DNA of 64,000 bases from Actinomycetota bacterium (GTDB lineage: Bacteria; Actinomycetota; Thermoleophilia; Miltoncostaeales; Miltoncostaeaceae), in the NCBI GenBank assembly GCA_016870155.1, contig VGCE01000006.1, positions 1-64,000 on the forward strand. Reading direction: 5' to 3'. This document shows, piece after piece, positions 37,646 to 47,500 of the stretch (position 1 is the stretch's first letter; each line of letters opens with the position of its first letter). The position numbers and the translations under genes are program-made. The notes beneath the pieces are model-generated. The model saw only the letters and a list, made by a program, of their open reading frames with translations. It did no database searches and was not told the DNA's origin.

Positions 37646-39489
37646 GCCTTCTCCGCCCGGCCCCCCAGGTGCTCGGCGAAGAACCCCTCCATCGCCCGAT
37701 ACGCCCGCATCCTGTTCTCGGGCTTGGCGAACCCGTGGCCCTCGTCGTCGGCCACGATGTACTCCACGTCCACCCCGCGCTCGGTGAGGGCCTCCACGAT
37801 CTGATCGCTCTCATGCTTGGTCACCCGCGGGTCGTTGGCGCCCTGGATCACCATGAGCGGGGTGACGATGTCGTCCACCCGCGACAGCGGCGAGCGCGCC
37901 CACATGTCCTCGCGCTCGGCCTCGATCTCGGGGTCGCCCACGAAGCGGAACCAGGTGCTCTTGAGGAACGGCCGCCAGTACTCGGGGAACGATCGGATGA
38001 GCGTGACCAGGTTGGACGGCCCCACGAAGCTCACGGCCGCGCGGAAGCGGTCGGGCGTGAAGGTGACGCCCACCAGCGTGGCGTAGCCGCCGTACGACCC
38101 GCCGTAGATGCCGATGCGGTCGGGGTCGGCCACGCCCTCGGCCGTGGCCCAGTCCACGGCGTCCATCAGGTCGTCGTGCATCTTCCCGGCGAACTCCCGC
38201 TCGGCCGCGTGCATGAAGTGCTTGCCGAACCCGGTGGAGCCGCGGTAGTTCACCTGCAGCACGGCGTACCCGCGGTTGGCCAGGAACTGCGCCACGCCGT
38301 CGTACCCCCAGGCGTCGCGGCTCCACGGTCCACCGTGCACGTAGAGCACCATGGGCAGGCCGGTGGGCTCCACCCCGCGCGGGGTGGTGAGGTAGCAGTA
38401 CATCGTGAGCCCATCGCGCGAGGTGATCTGCACGGGCCGCATGGGCGCGAGCTCGTCGGGCGACAGCCACGGCCGCGGCCGGAACAGGAACTCGCTCTCC
38501 CCCGTCTCGCGGTTGAACAGGTACGTGGCGCCGGGGTCGACGTCGCTGTCGAAGGCCACCACCCACATGGTCTCGTCGGCGTCGCTGCCGGTGATGCGCG
38601 GGTCGCCGTCGGCGATCTGGCGCACCTTCTCGAAGTCGCGGGCGAAGCGATCGTCGAACGCGTGCACCACCAGGCGGTCGCGCAGGTAGGCCGCGCCCAG
38701 CAGCGTGCGGTCCTTGTCGCTGACGATCGGCATGCCGAGGTCGGCCACCTCGTCCTCGTCAATCACGGTCTGCTCACCGGTGGCCACGTCGATCGCCACC
38801 AGGCGCGAGCGGTCGGAATCCTTCGCGCTTCCCACCCACATCACGCCGCCGTCGGCGTCGAAGCCGAACGGCCCGCCGCCGTCCTCGTTGTCGAACTCCG
38901 CCAGCACGCGGAAGTCGTCCTCCTCCGAGTCACGCACCAGCAGCTGGTAGTCGCCCTCGGGGGTCTGGGCGTAGGCGCCGCGCACCTGGCCGTGGCGGTC
39001 GGCCACCCACCCGATGATGTTGCCCGGGTTGGTGGCGATCAGCGTGAGGTCGCCCGTAGCGAGGTCGAGCCGCTCCACGTCGAACACCCCGCGCTCGCGC
39101 CGGTTGGTGCTCACGATGATCTGCCCGGGCGTGGCCCGCGGCACCGACACGATGCTGGCGCGCACGCCGTCGAAGGGCGTGAGGTCGCGCGCGGTGCCGT
39201 CGCCGGGCACGTCCACGATCATCACGTGGTGGTTCTCATCCCCGCCCTGGTCCTTGCTGTAGAGGATGTGCTTCGAGTCGCGGGTCCACGAGTAGCCCAT
39301 CACCCCGCGGTCGGTGTCGCGGGTCACGGGCACGGGCTCGCCGCCCTCGATCGGCCGCACCCACACGTTCAGCAGGCCGTCGAGCGGCGCCAGCCACGAG
39401 ATCATGGTGCCGTCGGGCGACGGCTTTGCCAGTGCGCGCTCGGGGTTGTCGAAGAACTCGCCGAGCGGGATGAGTCGGGGAAGCGTCAT
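37642..39489 (-). CDS. S9-family prolyl oligopeptidase-type peptidase
   Basis: A 615-residue enzyme with an N-terminal beta-propeller that gates substrate access and a C-terminal alpha/beta-hydrolase domain. The catalytic Ser is in [14 protein letters not shown], the Asp in [14 protein letters not shown] and the His in [24 protein letters not shown] is the oxyanion region. It cleaves short peptides or acyl-peptides in the cytoplasm; no signal peptide is visible. ATG 39489 follows TACCCT (reverse of 39497-39502) by 7 nt. Its stop overlaps that of the convergent protease gene. Confidence 0.9.
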   Translation of the reverse strand: MTLPRLIPLGEFFDNPERALAKPSPDGTMISWLAPLDGLLNVWVRPIEGGEPVPVTRDTDRGVMGYSWTRDSKHILYSKDQGGDENHHVMIVDVPGDGTARDLTPFDGVRASIVSVPRATPGQIIVSTNRRERGVFDVERLDLATGDLTLIATNPGNIIGWVADRHGQVRGAYAQTPEGDYQLLVRDSEEDDFRVLAEFDNEDGGGPFGFDADGGVMWVGSAKDSDRSRLVAIDVATGEQTVIDEDEVADLGMPIVSDKDRTLLGAAYLRDRLVVHAFDDRFARDFEKVRQIADGDPRITGSDADETMWVVAFDSDVDPGATYLFNRETGESEFLFRPRPWLSPDELAPMRPVQITSRDGLTMYCYLTTPRGVEPTGLPMVLYVHGGPWSRDAWGYDGVAQFLANRGYAVLQVNYRGSTGFGKHFMHAAEREFAGKMHDDLMDAVDWATAEGVADPDRIGIYGGSYGGYATLVGVTFTPDRFRAAVSFVGPSNLVTLIRSFPEYWRPFLKSTWFRFVGDPEIEAEREDMWARSPLSRVDDIVTPLMVIQGANDPRVTKHESDQIVEALTERGVDVEYIVADDEGHGFAKPENRMRAYRAMEGFFAEHLGGRAEKA

Positions 39490-39542
39490 GGGGTCGAGGG
39501 TAGCCGGGGTGAGCCGTACGGGACACGAGTACGATCAGCCAC

Positions 39543-39755
39543 ATGAAGGATTACCTCGTCATCTACGAACAGGGCGAAGACGGCACCTGGGGTGCATACA
39601 GCCCCGACCTGTGGGGGGTCATTGCCTCGGCAGACACCCTTGAGGAGACGAAGGCGCTCATGCGCGAGGCACTGCCCGCCCACGTCGAGGCCCTGCGCGA
39701 GGCCGGGCTCGAGGTCCCCGAGCCCACGCACCAGGTGGCATTCATCGCCGCCTAA
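39543..39755 (+). CDS. Orphan HicB-like antitoxin-fold protein
   Basis: A 70-residue protein, DYLVIYEQGEDGTWGAYSPD at the start and HQVAFIAA at the end, clearly related to the HicB at 24716. No HicA gene adjoins it. It may be a solitary antitoxin that buffers other HicA toxins, a remnant of a pair, or a protein with a different role. ATG 39543 follows TACGAT (39530-39535) by 7 nt. Confidence 0.75.
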   Translation: MKDYLVIYEQGEDGTWGAYSPDLWGVIASADTLEETKALMREALPAHVEALREAGLEVPEPTHQVAFIAA

Positions 39756-40273
39756 GCGGGTCGGCGGTACCACCGCTGCTCGACCCCGGACGGAAATGTG
39801 CGGCGCTCGGCGAGCGTCAGCAGCCCCCACTGCTCATCCCCCGCGAGCAGCGGAACCCCCTCGCCCAGGTCGACGGGAATCACCGTCACGATCATCTCGT
39901 CGAGCAGGCCGGCGCCCAGCACCTGCTGGATCATCAGGCCGCCGTCCACGTAGACGTCGCGATCCCCCGCCACGGCGCGCGCCTCGGCCACCAACTCCGC
40001 CGGCGTGCCGCTCACCGCGCGCACCGTGGGCTCGTCGGCATCAAGCGGCCGGTGGGTGGCCACCAGCACGGGCCTGTCGCCATAGGGCCAGTCAATGCCG
40101 AACCCCGCCACCACATCGTGCGTGCGGCGGCCCATGAGCAGCCCTCCGACCGCGGCCATGAAGGCCTCATAGCCGTAGTCCTCGCCGGCGTGCCCATCGG
40201 GCAGCCACGAGAGGTCGTCGTCGGGGCCGGCGATGAAGCCGTCCCGGGACATTGCGATGAACACGCGGATCAT
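39752..40273 (-). CDS. RibD C-terminal/dihydrofolate-reductase-fold protein
   Basis: A 173-residue NADPH-dependent reductase of the DHFR/RibD-C fold: MIRVFIAMSRDGFIAG at the start, LLMGRRTHDVV, and DVYVDGGLMIQQVL for the cofactor loop. Such stand-alone proteins are widespread and usually uncharacterised; true folate reductase activity is not implied. ATG 40273 is chosen because the fold begins there, and a weak CAGAGT box lies 7 nt upstream. Its stop overlaps the stop of the convergent HicB gene. Confidence 0.78.
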   Translation of the reverse strand: MIRVFIAMSRDGFIAGPDDDLSWLPDGHAGEDYGYEAFMAAVGGLLMGRRTHDVVAGFGIDWPYGDRPVLVATHRPLDADEPTVRAVSGTPAELVAEARAVAGDRDVYVDGGLMIQQVLGAGLLDEMIVTVIPVDLGEGVPLLAGDEQWGLLTLAERRTFPSGVEQRWYRRPA

Positions 40274-40308
40274 GCGCGCCACTCTGTCACGAGGCGCCAC
40301 AACGAAGC

Positions 40309-40336
40309 GGCCCCCGAGGGGATTCCCCCGGGGGCC
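40309..40336 (-). terminator. Strong GC hairpin after the secreted propeller gene
   Basis: GGCCCCCG and CGGGGGCC pair, with an inner GGGG-ATT-CCCC stem and one bulged A. It lies 30 nt downstream of the stop of the minus-strand gene and fits an intrinsic-type terminator without a long T-tract. Confidence 0.65.
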
Positions 40337-40365
40337 ATTCGCAGCACTTCAACCTGTGAGGCGCT

Positions 40366-41658
40366 CTACTTGATCTTGATGACCGACTCGCTCTGGGCAG
40401 TGCCGGTCGGCGCGTAGATCACCCGCAGGTTCAGCTTCTTGGCCTGCGCCTTGCGAAGCAGGGCGCGGGTCACGAGCTTGGCGTTGTCCTCGGTGGTGGT
40501 GATCACCGCCGCGGTAACGGCCTTTTTCAGCACGCGCTTGCCGATCTTGCTGCCCTTCTGCATCGACACGCGGTTGCTGGTGGCCTGCTCACGCGACATC
40601 TCGTTCGACGTCGAGCGCTCGAAGATGAAGGTGTACTTGCCCTTCTTCTCCAGCTGCACCTTCACCGTGACCACGGCGTTCTCGCCCGGTCCCGAGGTGT
40701 TCACCGTCGGGGTGGCCAGGGTGGTGGCCGGGCCGGCAGTCGGGGTGGGGGTCGGTGTTGGGGTCGGAGTTGGGGCCGGGGTGGGAGTCGGGGTCGACCC
40801 TGCCCCTGGCGTAATCGCGAGGGAGTTCGGCCGCACAGCAAGGCCCGTGATGAAGTTGGCGTTCTGGTCGGTCCCATCCGTCTTGACTCGGCCGATGCCA
40901 GCCGCCCCGGCTTGCCCCCAGCCCCAGTACAGGTAGTCGCCGGCCACCGCGAGCGCCTTCTGGTCCAACTGAGTCAGGCCGGTGACAAACGAGTTCGTGG
41001 GACTGCTGGTCCCAGCAGCCGGCGCCTTGCTAAGGGTGCTGCTGGAGGCGCCCCAGAAGACAGACTGGCCAAATGCAACAGGGAAGACATTGGGGCCGGT
41101 GAGCCCGGTGATGAAGTTCACGTCGGCCGTCGCATTGGATGACACCCGGACGATCTTCGAGAAGCCCGGGCTTCCGATGTAGACGTAGTCGGCGTCGGCC
41201 GACAGGGTCGTGAAAGACAGGTTCGCTCCCGGCTGTACGACGTCAGCCATGAACTGGGAGTCGCCGGTGCCATCGATGCCCACACGACGCAGTGATCCGA
41301 AACCCCCGGGGTAATAGAAGAAGGAACCTTGGAGTGCGATCAGCGACTGAGTATTGATCTGCGGATTGAACGTGAACACGTCTGACACGCCAGTCCCGCC
41401 CAGCCCTGCCTTCACGATTTTCGGAGTGCTGCCGTTCAGCCAGAAGAGGTTGGACGAGTTGATCTGAAGGCTCTTCGGCGAGGTGACTCCAGACGAGATG
41501 AAGTTCTGGTTCACCCCTGTGCCGTCAAGGTTGGCCCGACCTATCGTGGCCGCTTGGCCGTCGGCCGTCCAATAGATGTAGTCCGCGGCGCTGGCGGCAC
41601 TGGCGGTGAGGCCCACGAGTGCAGTGGCGGTGGCCGCGATGACCATGCGCTTGTTCAC
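40366..41658 (-). CDS. Secreted beta-propeller-like protein with a Thr-Pro linker
   Basis: A 430-residue protein. Signal peptide VIAATATALVGLTASAASA, then about six repeats resembling YWTD/LDL-receptor-B blades (YIYWTADGQ, RANLDGTGVNQNFI, YLYWGWGQ, GRVKTDGTDQNANFI). A (TP)n linker near residue 290 leads to a C-terminal basic domain. GTG start with the strong Shine-Dalgarno GGAGGAG. Codon choice in the propeller looks less GC-biased than its neighbours, which could reflect transfer. Its ligand is unknown. Confidence 0.72.
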   Translation of the reverse strand: MNKRMVIAATATALVGLTASAASAADYIYWTADGQAATIGRANLDGTGVNQNFISSGVTSPKSLQINSSNLFWLNGSTPKIVKAGLGGTGVSDVFTFNPQINTQSLIALQGSFFYYPGGFGSLRRVGIDGTGDSQFMADVVQPGANLSFTTLSADADYVYIGSPGFSKIVRVSSNATADVNFITGLTGPNVFPVAFGQSVFWGASSSTLSKAPAAGTSSPTNSFVTGLTQLDQKALAVAGDYLYWGWGQAGAAGIGRVKTDGTDQNANFITGLAVRPNSLAITPGAGSTPTPTPAPTPTPTPTPTPTAGPATTLATPTVNTSGPGENAVVTVKVQLEKKGKYTFIFERSTSNEMSREQATSNRVSMQKGSKIGKRVLKKAVTAAVITTTEDNAKLVTRALLRKAQAKKLNLRVIYAPTGTAQSESVIKIK

Positions 41659-41808
41659 AAGATCTCCTCCCGAAGGTCTCGGCGGGCACCACGCCGCGCC
41701 GGGGGTCGGTCAAAGGTGTCACAAGGCATACGGCCAGTTTGAGAACCAATGGCGAAAACACCACCGTTCGGCTCGCCAGGCACGCGCAACGGCCGTAGGG
41801 TTTTCACC

Positions 41809-42465
41809 ATGGACTCCCAGTGGCTGCGGCGCGTTCTCCTCGTCGACGACGACCCCCTCATGACCCGCCTGCTGCGCGACGTGCTCGAAGGCAAGGGGTT
41901 CGAAGTAGCGTCTGCCGCGTCGGCCGCCGAAGCGCGCGATGCGCTCGTGGCTTTTGACCCCGACATCGCCCTGGTCGACCTCGAGCTGGGCGGCGGGCCT
42001 TCCGGGGTGGACATGGCGCACCTCATCCACGAGCGGCATCCCGGTGTGGTCATCATCATCCTCACCCGTTACCCCGACCTGGCCACCGCGGGCTTCCCCG
42101 ACGCCACCCTGCCCCCGGGCACGGGCTTCGTGCGCAAGGACCTGGTGGAGGAGCCCGACCAGATCGTGGCCGCCATCGACGCCGTGGTGGCCGAGCGCAC
42201 CGACGAGGTGCGCCACGACCGCGACGGCGCCCGCGCGTTCGACATGCTCACCCCGGCGCAGCTGGAGGTACTCACGCTGATGGCGCAGGGCTTCGACAAC
42301 GACGCAATCGCCACGAGGCGCGGGTGCAGCGTGTCGTCGGTGGCCAACCTGATCGCGGAGATCTACCGGCGGCTGGGGATCGATCCGCGTGGAGAGCTCA
42401 ACCCGCGCGTCGAGGCCGTGCGGCAGTTCGCGCAGGCAGCCGGAATGCCCGAGCGCACGTCGTGA
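41809..42465 (+). CDS. Response regulator, REC plus LuxR-type HTH
   Basis: A 218-residue regulator. REC domain with the acidic cluster VLLVDDDPLM near residue 12, phospho-acceptor Asp in IALVDLELGG and Lys in FVRKDLVEE. C-terminal HTH of the LuxR/NarL type (LTPAQLEVLTLMAQGFDNDA, SVSSVANLIAEIYRRLGI). ATG 41809 follows TAGGGT (41796-41801) by 7 nt. Coupled by GTGA to the sensor kinase gene. Confidence 0.88.
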   Translation: MDSQWLRRVLLVDDDPLMTRLLRDVLEGKGFEVASAASAAEARDALVAFDPDIALVDLELGGGPSGVDMAHLIHERHPGVVIIILTRYPDLATAGFPDATLPPGTGFVRKDLVEEPDQIVAAIDAVVAERTDEVRHDRDGARAFDMLTPAQLEVLTLMAQGFDNDAIATRRGCSVSSVANLIAEIYRRLGIDPRGELNPRVEAVRQFAQAAGMPERTS

Positions 42466-44150
42466 TCAGCCGCCGCCTCGGCGGTGCGAGCGCCCTGAGC
42501 TGGCCGGCGTTCTGGGTGTGCCTGGTGACGTCCATCGCCGGGAACCTGACCGACCGCTTCACGGTGCAGTCGGGCTTCAACATCGTGCTGAACCTGGCCG
42601 CCAACGTGGTGGCCGTGGCCGCGATGTTCGCGGTGATGCTCGCGCTGCGGCCCCTGCTGCTGCGCGACGCCGCCGTGACGCCCCGCCCCGGTCGGGCGAT
42701 CGTGATGTTCGTGATCGGCGCGGCCACCCGGGGAGTGGTGCTCGGCCTGCTGCTCGGCCTCATGGGGACAGGCGAGCCGCGCCTGCTGTTCCGGGTGATC
42801 GCATCGGTGGTCACCCTCACGCTCGCGATGGCGATCTGCGCGACGATCGTCGACCTCGTGCGCACCGGGCAGGCGCGCCGTCGCGCGCTGCGCGCTGAAG
42901 CGGAGGGGCTGCAGCGAGCGGAAGACGAGGCGCTGGCCAAGGCGACGGGAATCCAGGAGAGGGCGACCGCGCAGGTGCGGAGCCTGCTGCTCGATCGCCT
43001 GACGACGCTGCAGGGCGGCGAGGCCGACGACCTCGCGCCGGGATTGCGGGCCGACGCCGATGAGGTGATCCGCCCGATGAGCCATGAGATGGTGGCCCTG
43101 CCGGCCCCGGCGCCACGGGTAGATGAGAGGCCTGACGTCGGGCGGATCCGATGGGGTGACGTGTGGTCCGCGGCATCGCTGGGCCAGCCGTTCCGGCCGT
43201 TCTGGGGTGCGGTGCTGCTCATGGTGATGAGCCTGTCGATGCTCACCGCCTACAACGCCAGCCTCCCGCGCGGGCTTGCATACGCCGTGATCGGGGGGCT
43301 TCTCATCGCCGGCGTGCTCGTCGTGCTGGGGCGGGTCGTGACGCCGCGCCTTCGCACGATGGGCCCGCGTGCGCGAACCGCCACGCTCATCGCCAGCATG
43401 ATCGGGGCACTGGTAGCTGCAGCGATCCCGTGGGGCCTGATCATGGATGCCGCGGGCAGCGACGATGCGTGGCGCAGCCCCATCAGCATCGTCATCGGAG
43501 GGCTCGTGGTCACTCTGGGGCTGGCCATCGAGCAGGGGTTCCGCCGGCAGGCGGAGGGTGCCGATGCGGAGCTCGTGGCCGCCAACGCGCGCCTGAAGTA
43601 CGCGGCGGCCGTCGCCGGAGCCGCGGCGTGGCATGAGGAGCGCCGGGTGTCGCGGGCACTGCACGGCCCGGTGCAGACCGCCGTGCGCGCGGCGGCCATG
43701 CGCATCGACCAAGGCGACCTGGCCGGCGCGGAGCGACTCCTTGTCGACGCCCTGGGTCACCTCGAGCCCGACCCGCAGCGCACCGGCGTGCGGGATGCGC
43801 TCACGGGGGTGGCGAAGGCGTGGGATGGCCTGTGCGCGGTGGACGTCGAGCTAACCGACGAGCTCGCGACGCGCATCGACGACGACCCGCCACTGGCATC
43901 GTCAGTGGTGGACATCTGCACCGACGCCTGCTCGAACGCCGTGCGCCACGGCGGCGCGACCAACGTGGCCATGCGTGCACAGCCGACTGGCGACGCCCTC
44001 GAGCTGGTGGTGTCGGACGACGGCGCCCCGGATGCCACCGCCGGGACCCCCGGCATGGGCTCCGCGATACTCGATGACGTCAGTATCGAGTGGCTGCGCC
44101 GTCGCGAGGGCGAGCGCACCGTGCTGCGAGCCACCCTGCCGCTGGGATGA
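42462..44150 (+). CDS. Multi-pass membrane histidine kinase with two membrane blocks
   Basis: A 562-residue protein. About four transmembrane helices (residues 12-135), a cytoplasmic helical linker of about 110 residues, then a second block of about four helices (245-362), then a dimerisation/phospho-acceptor region (VSRALHGPVQTAVRAAAMRI, candidate His near 395) and a HATPase domain with the N box DACSNAVRHGGATN and a G box (GTPGMGSAILDD). It resembles NarL-system kinases (HPK7). The stimulus is unknown. It is coupled to the response regulator upstream and a receiver-like gene downstream. Confidence 0.82.
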   Translation: MISRRLGGASALSWPAFWVCLVTSIAGNLTDRFTVQSGFNIVLNLAANVVAVAAMFAVMLALRPLLLRDAAVTPRPGRAIVMFVIGAATRGVVLGLLLGLMGTGEPRLLFRVIASVVTLTLAMAICATIVDLVRTGQARRRALRAEAEGLQRAEDEALAKATGIQERATAQVRSLLLDRLTTLQGGEADDLAPGLRADADEVIRPMSHEMVALPAPAPRVDERPDVGRIRWGDVWSAASLGQPFRPFWGAVLLMVMSLSMLTAYNASLPRGLAYAVIGGLLIAGVLVVLGRVVTPRLRTMGPRARTATLIASMIGALVAAAIPWGLIMDAAGSDDAWRSPISIVIGGLVVTLGLAIEQGFRRQAEGADAELVAANARLKYAAAVAGAAAWHEERRVSRALHGPVQTAVRAAAMRIDQGDLAGAERLLVDALGHLEPDPQRTGVRDALTGVAKAWDGLCAVDVELTDELATRIDDDPPLASSVVDICTDACSNAVRHGGATNVAMRAQPTGDALELVVSDDGAPDATAGTPGMGSAILDDVSIEWLRRREGERTVLRATLPLG

Positions 44151-44554
44151 ATCCCCCTGATACCGTCGCCCCCGTGGACGACCGGCCTCTCGTCATCGCC
44201 CTCTGCCCCGACCTCATGATGCGGTCGCGTATCGAGAGCGGGCTCGACATCGCGGGCTACCGGCTGCGCGTAGCGGGCGGGCCCACCCGGCTGGCCGAGG
44301 CGCTGGCCGAGGAGTCGCCGGCCTGCCTGCTGATCGACCTCGAGGCCGGGGACGACGCCATCGCGGTGATCGTGGGGCTGCGGGCCGACCCAGCCACGGC
44401 CGCGCTGCCACTGGCCGCGTTCGCCGGGCACACGAACGTGGACCTGCTCGACCGGGCGAAGGCTGCTGGGGCCGATCCGGTGGTGGCCCGGGGCCAGGCG
44501 GCGATCAGCACCGGCAAGGTCGTGGAGCAGGCCATCGCCGCGCACGGCGCCTAG
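44147..44554 (+). CDS. Degenerate receiver-like domain protein
   Basis: A 135-residue protein with a REC-like fold: PLVIALCPDLMMRSRIESGL, then ACLLIDLEAGDD at the phospho-acceptor position. The acidic pair near the N-terminus is reduced to one Asp and the conserved Lys is not apparent, so phosphorylation is doubtful. The ATG overlaps the kinase stop (ATGA). An alternative GTG at 44174 lies 7 nt after TACCGT, and either start is possible. It may be a decoy or an adaptor for the kinase. Confidence 0.65.
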   Translation: MNPPDTVAPVDDRPLVIALCPDLMMRSRIESGLDIAGYRLRVAGGPTRLAEALAEESPACLLIDLEAGDDAIAVIVGLRADPATAALPLAAFAGHTNVDLLDRAKAAGADPVVARGQAAISTGKVVEQAIAAHGA

Positions 44555-44569
44555 GCGCGCCGCGCGCGA

Positions 44570-44575
44570 TACCCT
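44570..44575 (+). promoter_or_regulatory. -10 box TACCCT of a leaderless metH promoter
   Basis: TACCCT ends 8 nt before the metH GTG. The gap leaves no room for a cobalamin riboswitch, which often precedes metH-related genes elsewhere. Confidence 0.45.
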
Positions 44576-44583
44576 GCCGCCAC

Positions 44584-47500
44584 GTGAAGAACGCTGGTCT
44601 TTACCTACCGGCCCTCCAGCAAGGCGTCGTCGTTTTCGACGGCGGGTTGGGCACGCAGATCCAGGCACGCGACCTCACCGCCGACGACTACGGCGGCGGG
44701 GCGCTCGAGGGTGCCGTGGATTACCTGTCGATCACCCGGCCCGACGTGCTGGAGGAGATCCACCGGTCGTACCTCGAGGCCGGCTCGCAGGCGGTGGAGA
44801 CCAACTCGTTCCAGGCCACGGCGATCCGGCTGGAGGAGTGGCAGCGGCCCGACGGCGGCAACCTGGCCGAGTTCGTGACCGAGATCAACGTGGCTGCCGC
44901 GGCGGTGGCGCGCAAGGCGTGCGACGAGTTCGAGGCCGCCGACGGAATACCCCGCTTCGTGATCGGCTCCATCGGGCCCACCGGCATGCTGCCGGGCACC
45001 GACGATCCCAAGCTGTCGGGCATCACGTTCGACGAGCTGGCCGGGCAGATCCGCACGCAGGCCAAGGGGCTCATGCAGGGCGGCGCCGACGTGCTGCTCA
45101 TCGAGACCCAGCAGGACATCCTCGAGACCCGCGCGGCGATCCACGGAATACGCCTGGCCTTCGACGACATGGGCACCAGCGTGCCGATCCAGGCGCAGGT
45201 GGCGCTCGACCAGACCGGCCGCATGCTGCTGGGCACCGACGTGGGCGCGGTGGTGACGATCCTCGAGGCCATGGGCGTGGACGTGATCGGCACCAACTGC
45301 TCCGTGGGCCCCGAGCACCTGCGCGAGCCCGTGAGCTACATGTGCAGCCACTCGGCCAAGCCCATCTCGGTGGTGCCCAACGCGGGCCTGCCCCGCAACG
45401 TGGGCGGCGTGGCGCACTACGACCTGGGCCCCGACGAGATGGCCAAGCAGATCGCCGCCATGGTGCGCGACTTCGGCCCCAACGTGGTGGGGGGCTGCTG
45501 CGGAAGCACGCCCGACCACATCCGGGCAATCGTGGCGGCGCTGAAGGACGTGACCCCCCACAAGCACCCGGCCACCGACCGCACCCCGCGGGTGGCCAGC
45601 GCCATGCGCACCGTCGACCTGGGCCAGGAGCCGCGCCCGACCATCGTGGGCGAGCGCGTGAACACCCAGGGCAGCCGCAAGATCAAGGAGATGATCCTCG
45701 CGGACGACTACGACGGCGCCCTCGCCGTGGCCCGCGAGCAGGTGGAGTTCGGGGCGCACGTGCTGGACGTGTGCGTGGCGCTCACCGAGCGCACCGACGA
45801 GCCCGAGCAGCTGGGGATACTCACCAAGAAGCTCGCCATGGGCGTCGAGGCCCCGCTGATGATCGACAGCACCGAGGCCGATGCCGTGGAGGCCGCGCTG
45901 GCCACCTACCCCGGCCGCGCGATCGTCAACTCCATCAACATGGAGAACGGCCGGGTGAAGATCGACCAGGTCGTGCCGATCGTCAAGAAGCACGGCGCGG
46001 CCGTAGTGGCGCTGACGATCGACGACGAGATCGGCATGGCCAAGACCCCCGAGGACAAGCTGGGCGTGGCCCGGAAGATCCACGACATCGTGGTGGGCGA
46101 GTACGGGCTCGATCCCAGCGCGCTCATCTTCGACGCCCTCACCTTCACGCTGGCCACCGGCGAGGAGGAGTACCGGGAGTCGGGCAAGGCGACCATCGAG
46201 GGCATCCGGCTGATCAAGGAGCAGCTGCCGGGCGTGTTCACCAGCCTGGGCGTGAGCAACGTGTCGTTCGGGCTCAGCCCGTCCGCACGCGCCACCTTGA
46301 ACAGCGTGTTCCTGGCCCGTGCGGTGGAGGCCGGGCTCGACCTGGCCATGATCAACCCCACGCACAACCGGCCGCTGGGGGAGATCCCCGCCGATGAGAT
46401 CGAGCTGGCCGACGACCTCATCTTCGCCCGGCGCGACGACGCCCTGCCCCGCTTCATCGCCAAGTACGAGGGCGTGGAGGAGGCGGAGGCACCCGACCCC
46501 ACCGCGAGGTTCGAGGGCCTGCCGCCCGACGAGATCATCTTCGAGCGCATCCTTCTCCGGGTGCCCGAGGGCGTGGAGGCCGACGTGGACGCCGCGCTGG
46601 ACAATCGCGGGGCGCGCGCCAACGACGAGGCCATCGAGGTGCTCAACGAGGTGCTCTTGCCCGCCATGAAGGAGGTGGGCGACCGCTTCGGCCGGGGTGA
46701 GCTCATCCTGCCCTACGTGCTGCAGAGCGCAGAGGTGATGAAGAAGAGCGTGGCCCACATCGAGCAGTACCTCGACCAGGTGGAGGGCTACACCAAGGGC
46801 ACGGTGATCATGGCCACGGTGTACGGCGACGTGCACGACATCGGCAAGAACCTCGTGGGCACGATCCTCAAGAACAACGGCTACACGGTGCACGACCTGG
46901 GCCGGCAGGTGCCGGTGACGGCCATCATCGACGCCGCGGTGGAGCACAAGGCCGATGTGATCGGCGTGTCGGCGCTGCTGGTGAGCACCAGCAAGCAGAT
47001 GCCGCTGCTCATCCAGGAGCTCGCCGCGCGCGAGATGGACTACCCAGTGCTCATCGGCGGCGCGGCGATCAACCGCCAGTTCGGGCGGCGCACGTTGTTC
47101 CTGGAGGACGGCGAGCCGTATGCCGGCGGGGTGTTCTACTGCAAGGACGCCTTCGACGGGCTGGCCGCCGTGGACCGCCTGCAGGGGCCCGATGGCAGCC
47201 GCGAGGCCTTCCTGCAGGAGCGACTCGACGAAGCCGCTGAGAGCGACGAGAGGGTGGCCGAGGCCAAGGCCCGCCCGCGCCCGGCCGCTGAGGCCGTGGT
47301 GCTCGATGAGGCGCCCGTGCCCGAACCGCCCTTCTGGGGCGCGGCGCGCGTGACCGCCTTCGACGTGGACGAGATGTTTGCGCGCATGGACGAGAAGTCG
47401 CTCTACAAGATGTCGTGGGGCGGTCGCGGGCAGGACGACGCGGAGTTCCAGCGCATCGTGGCCGAGGAGTTCGAGCCGCGCAGGCGCGAGATGGAGAAGC

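Noticed and set aside
40739-40800. Repeated GTCGGGGTGGG-like DNA as a mobile repeat
   Set aside because: It encodes the Thr-Pro linker of the secreted propeller protein and is explained by codon repetition.
44555-44583. Cobalamin riboswitch before metH
   Set aside because: Only 29 nt lie between the upstream stop and the metH start, far too short for the aptamer.
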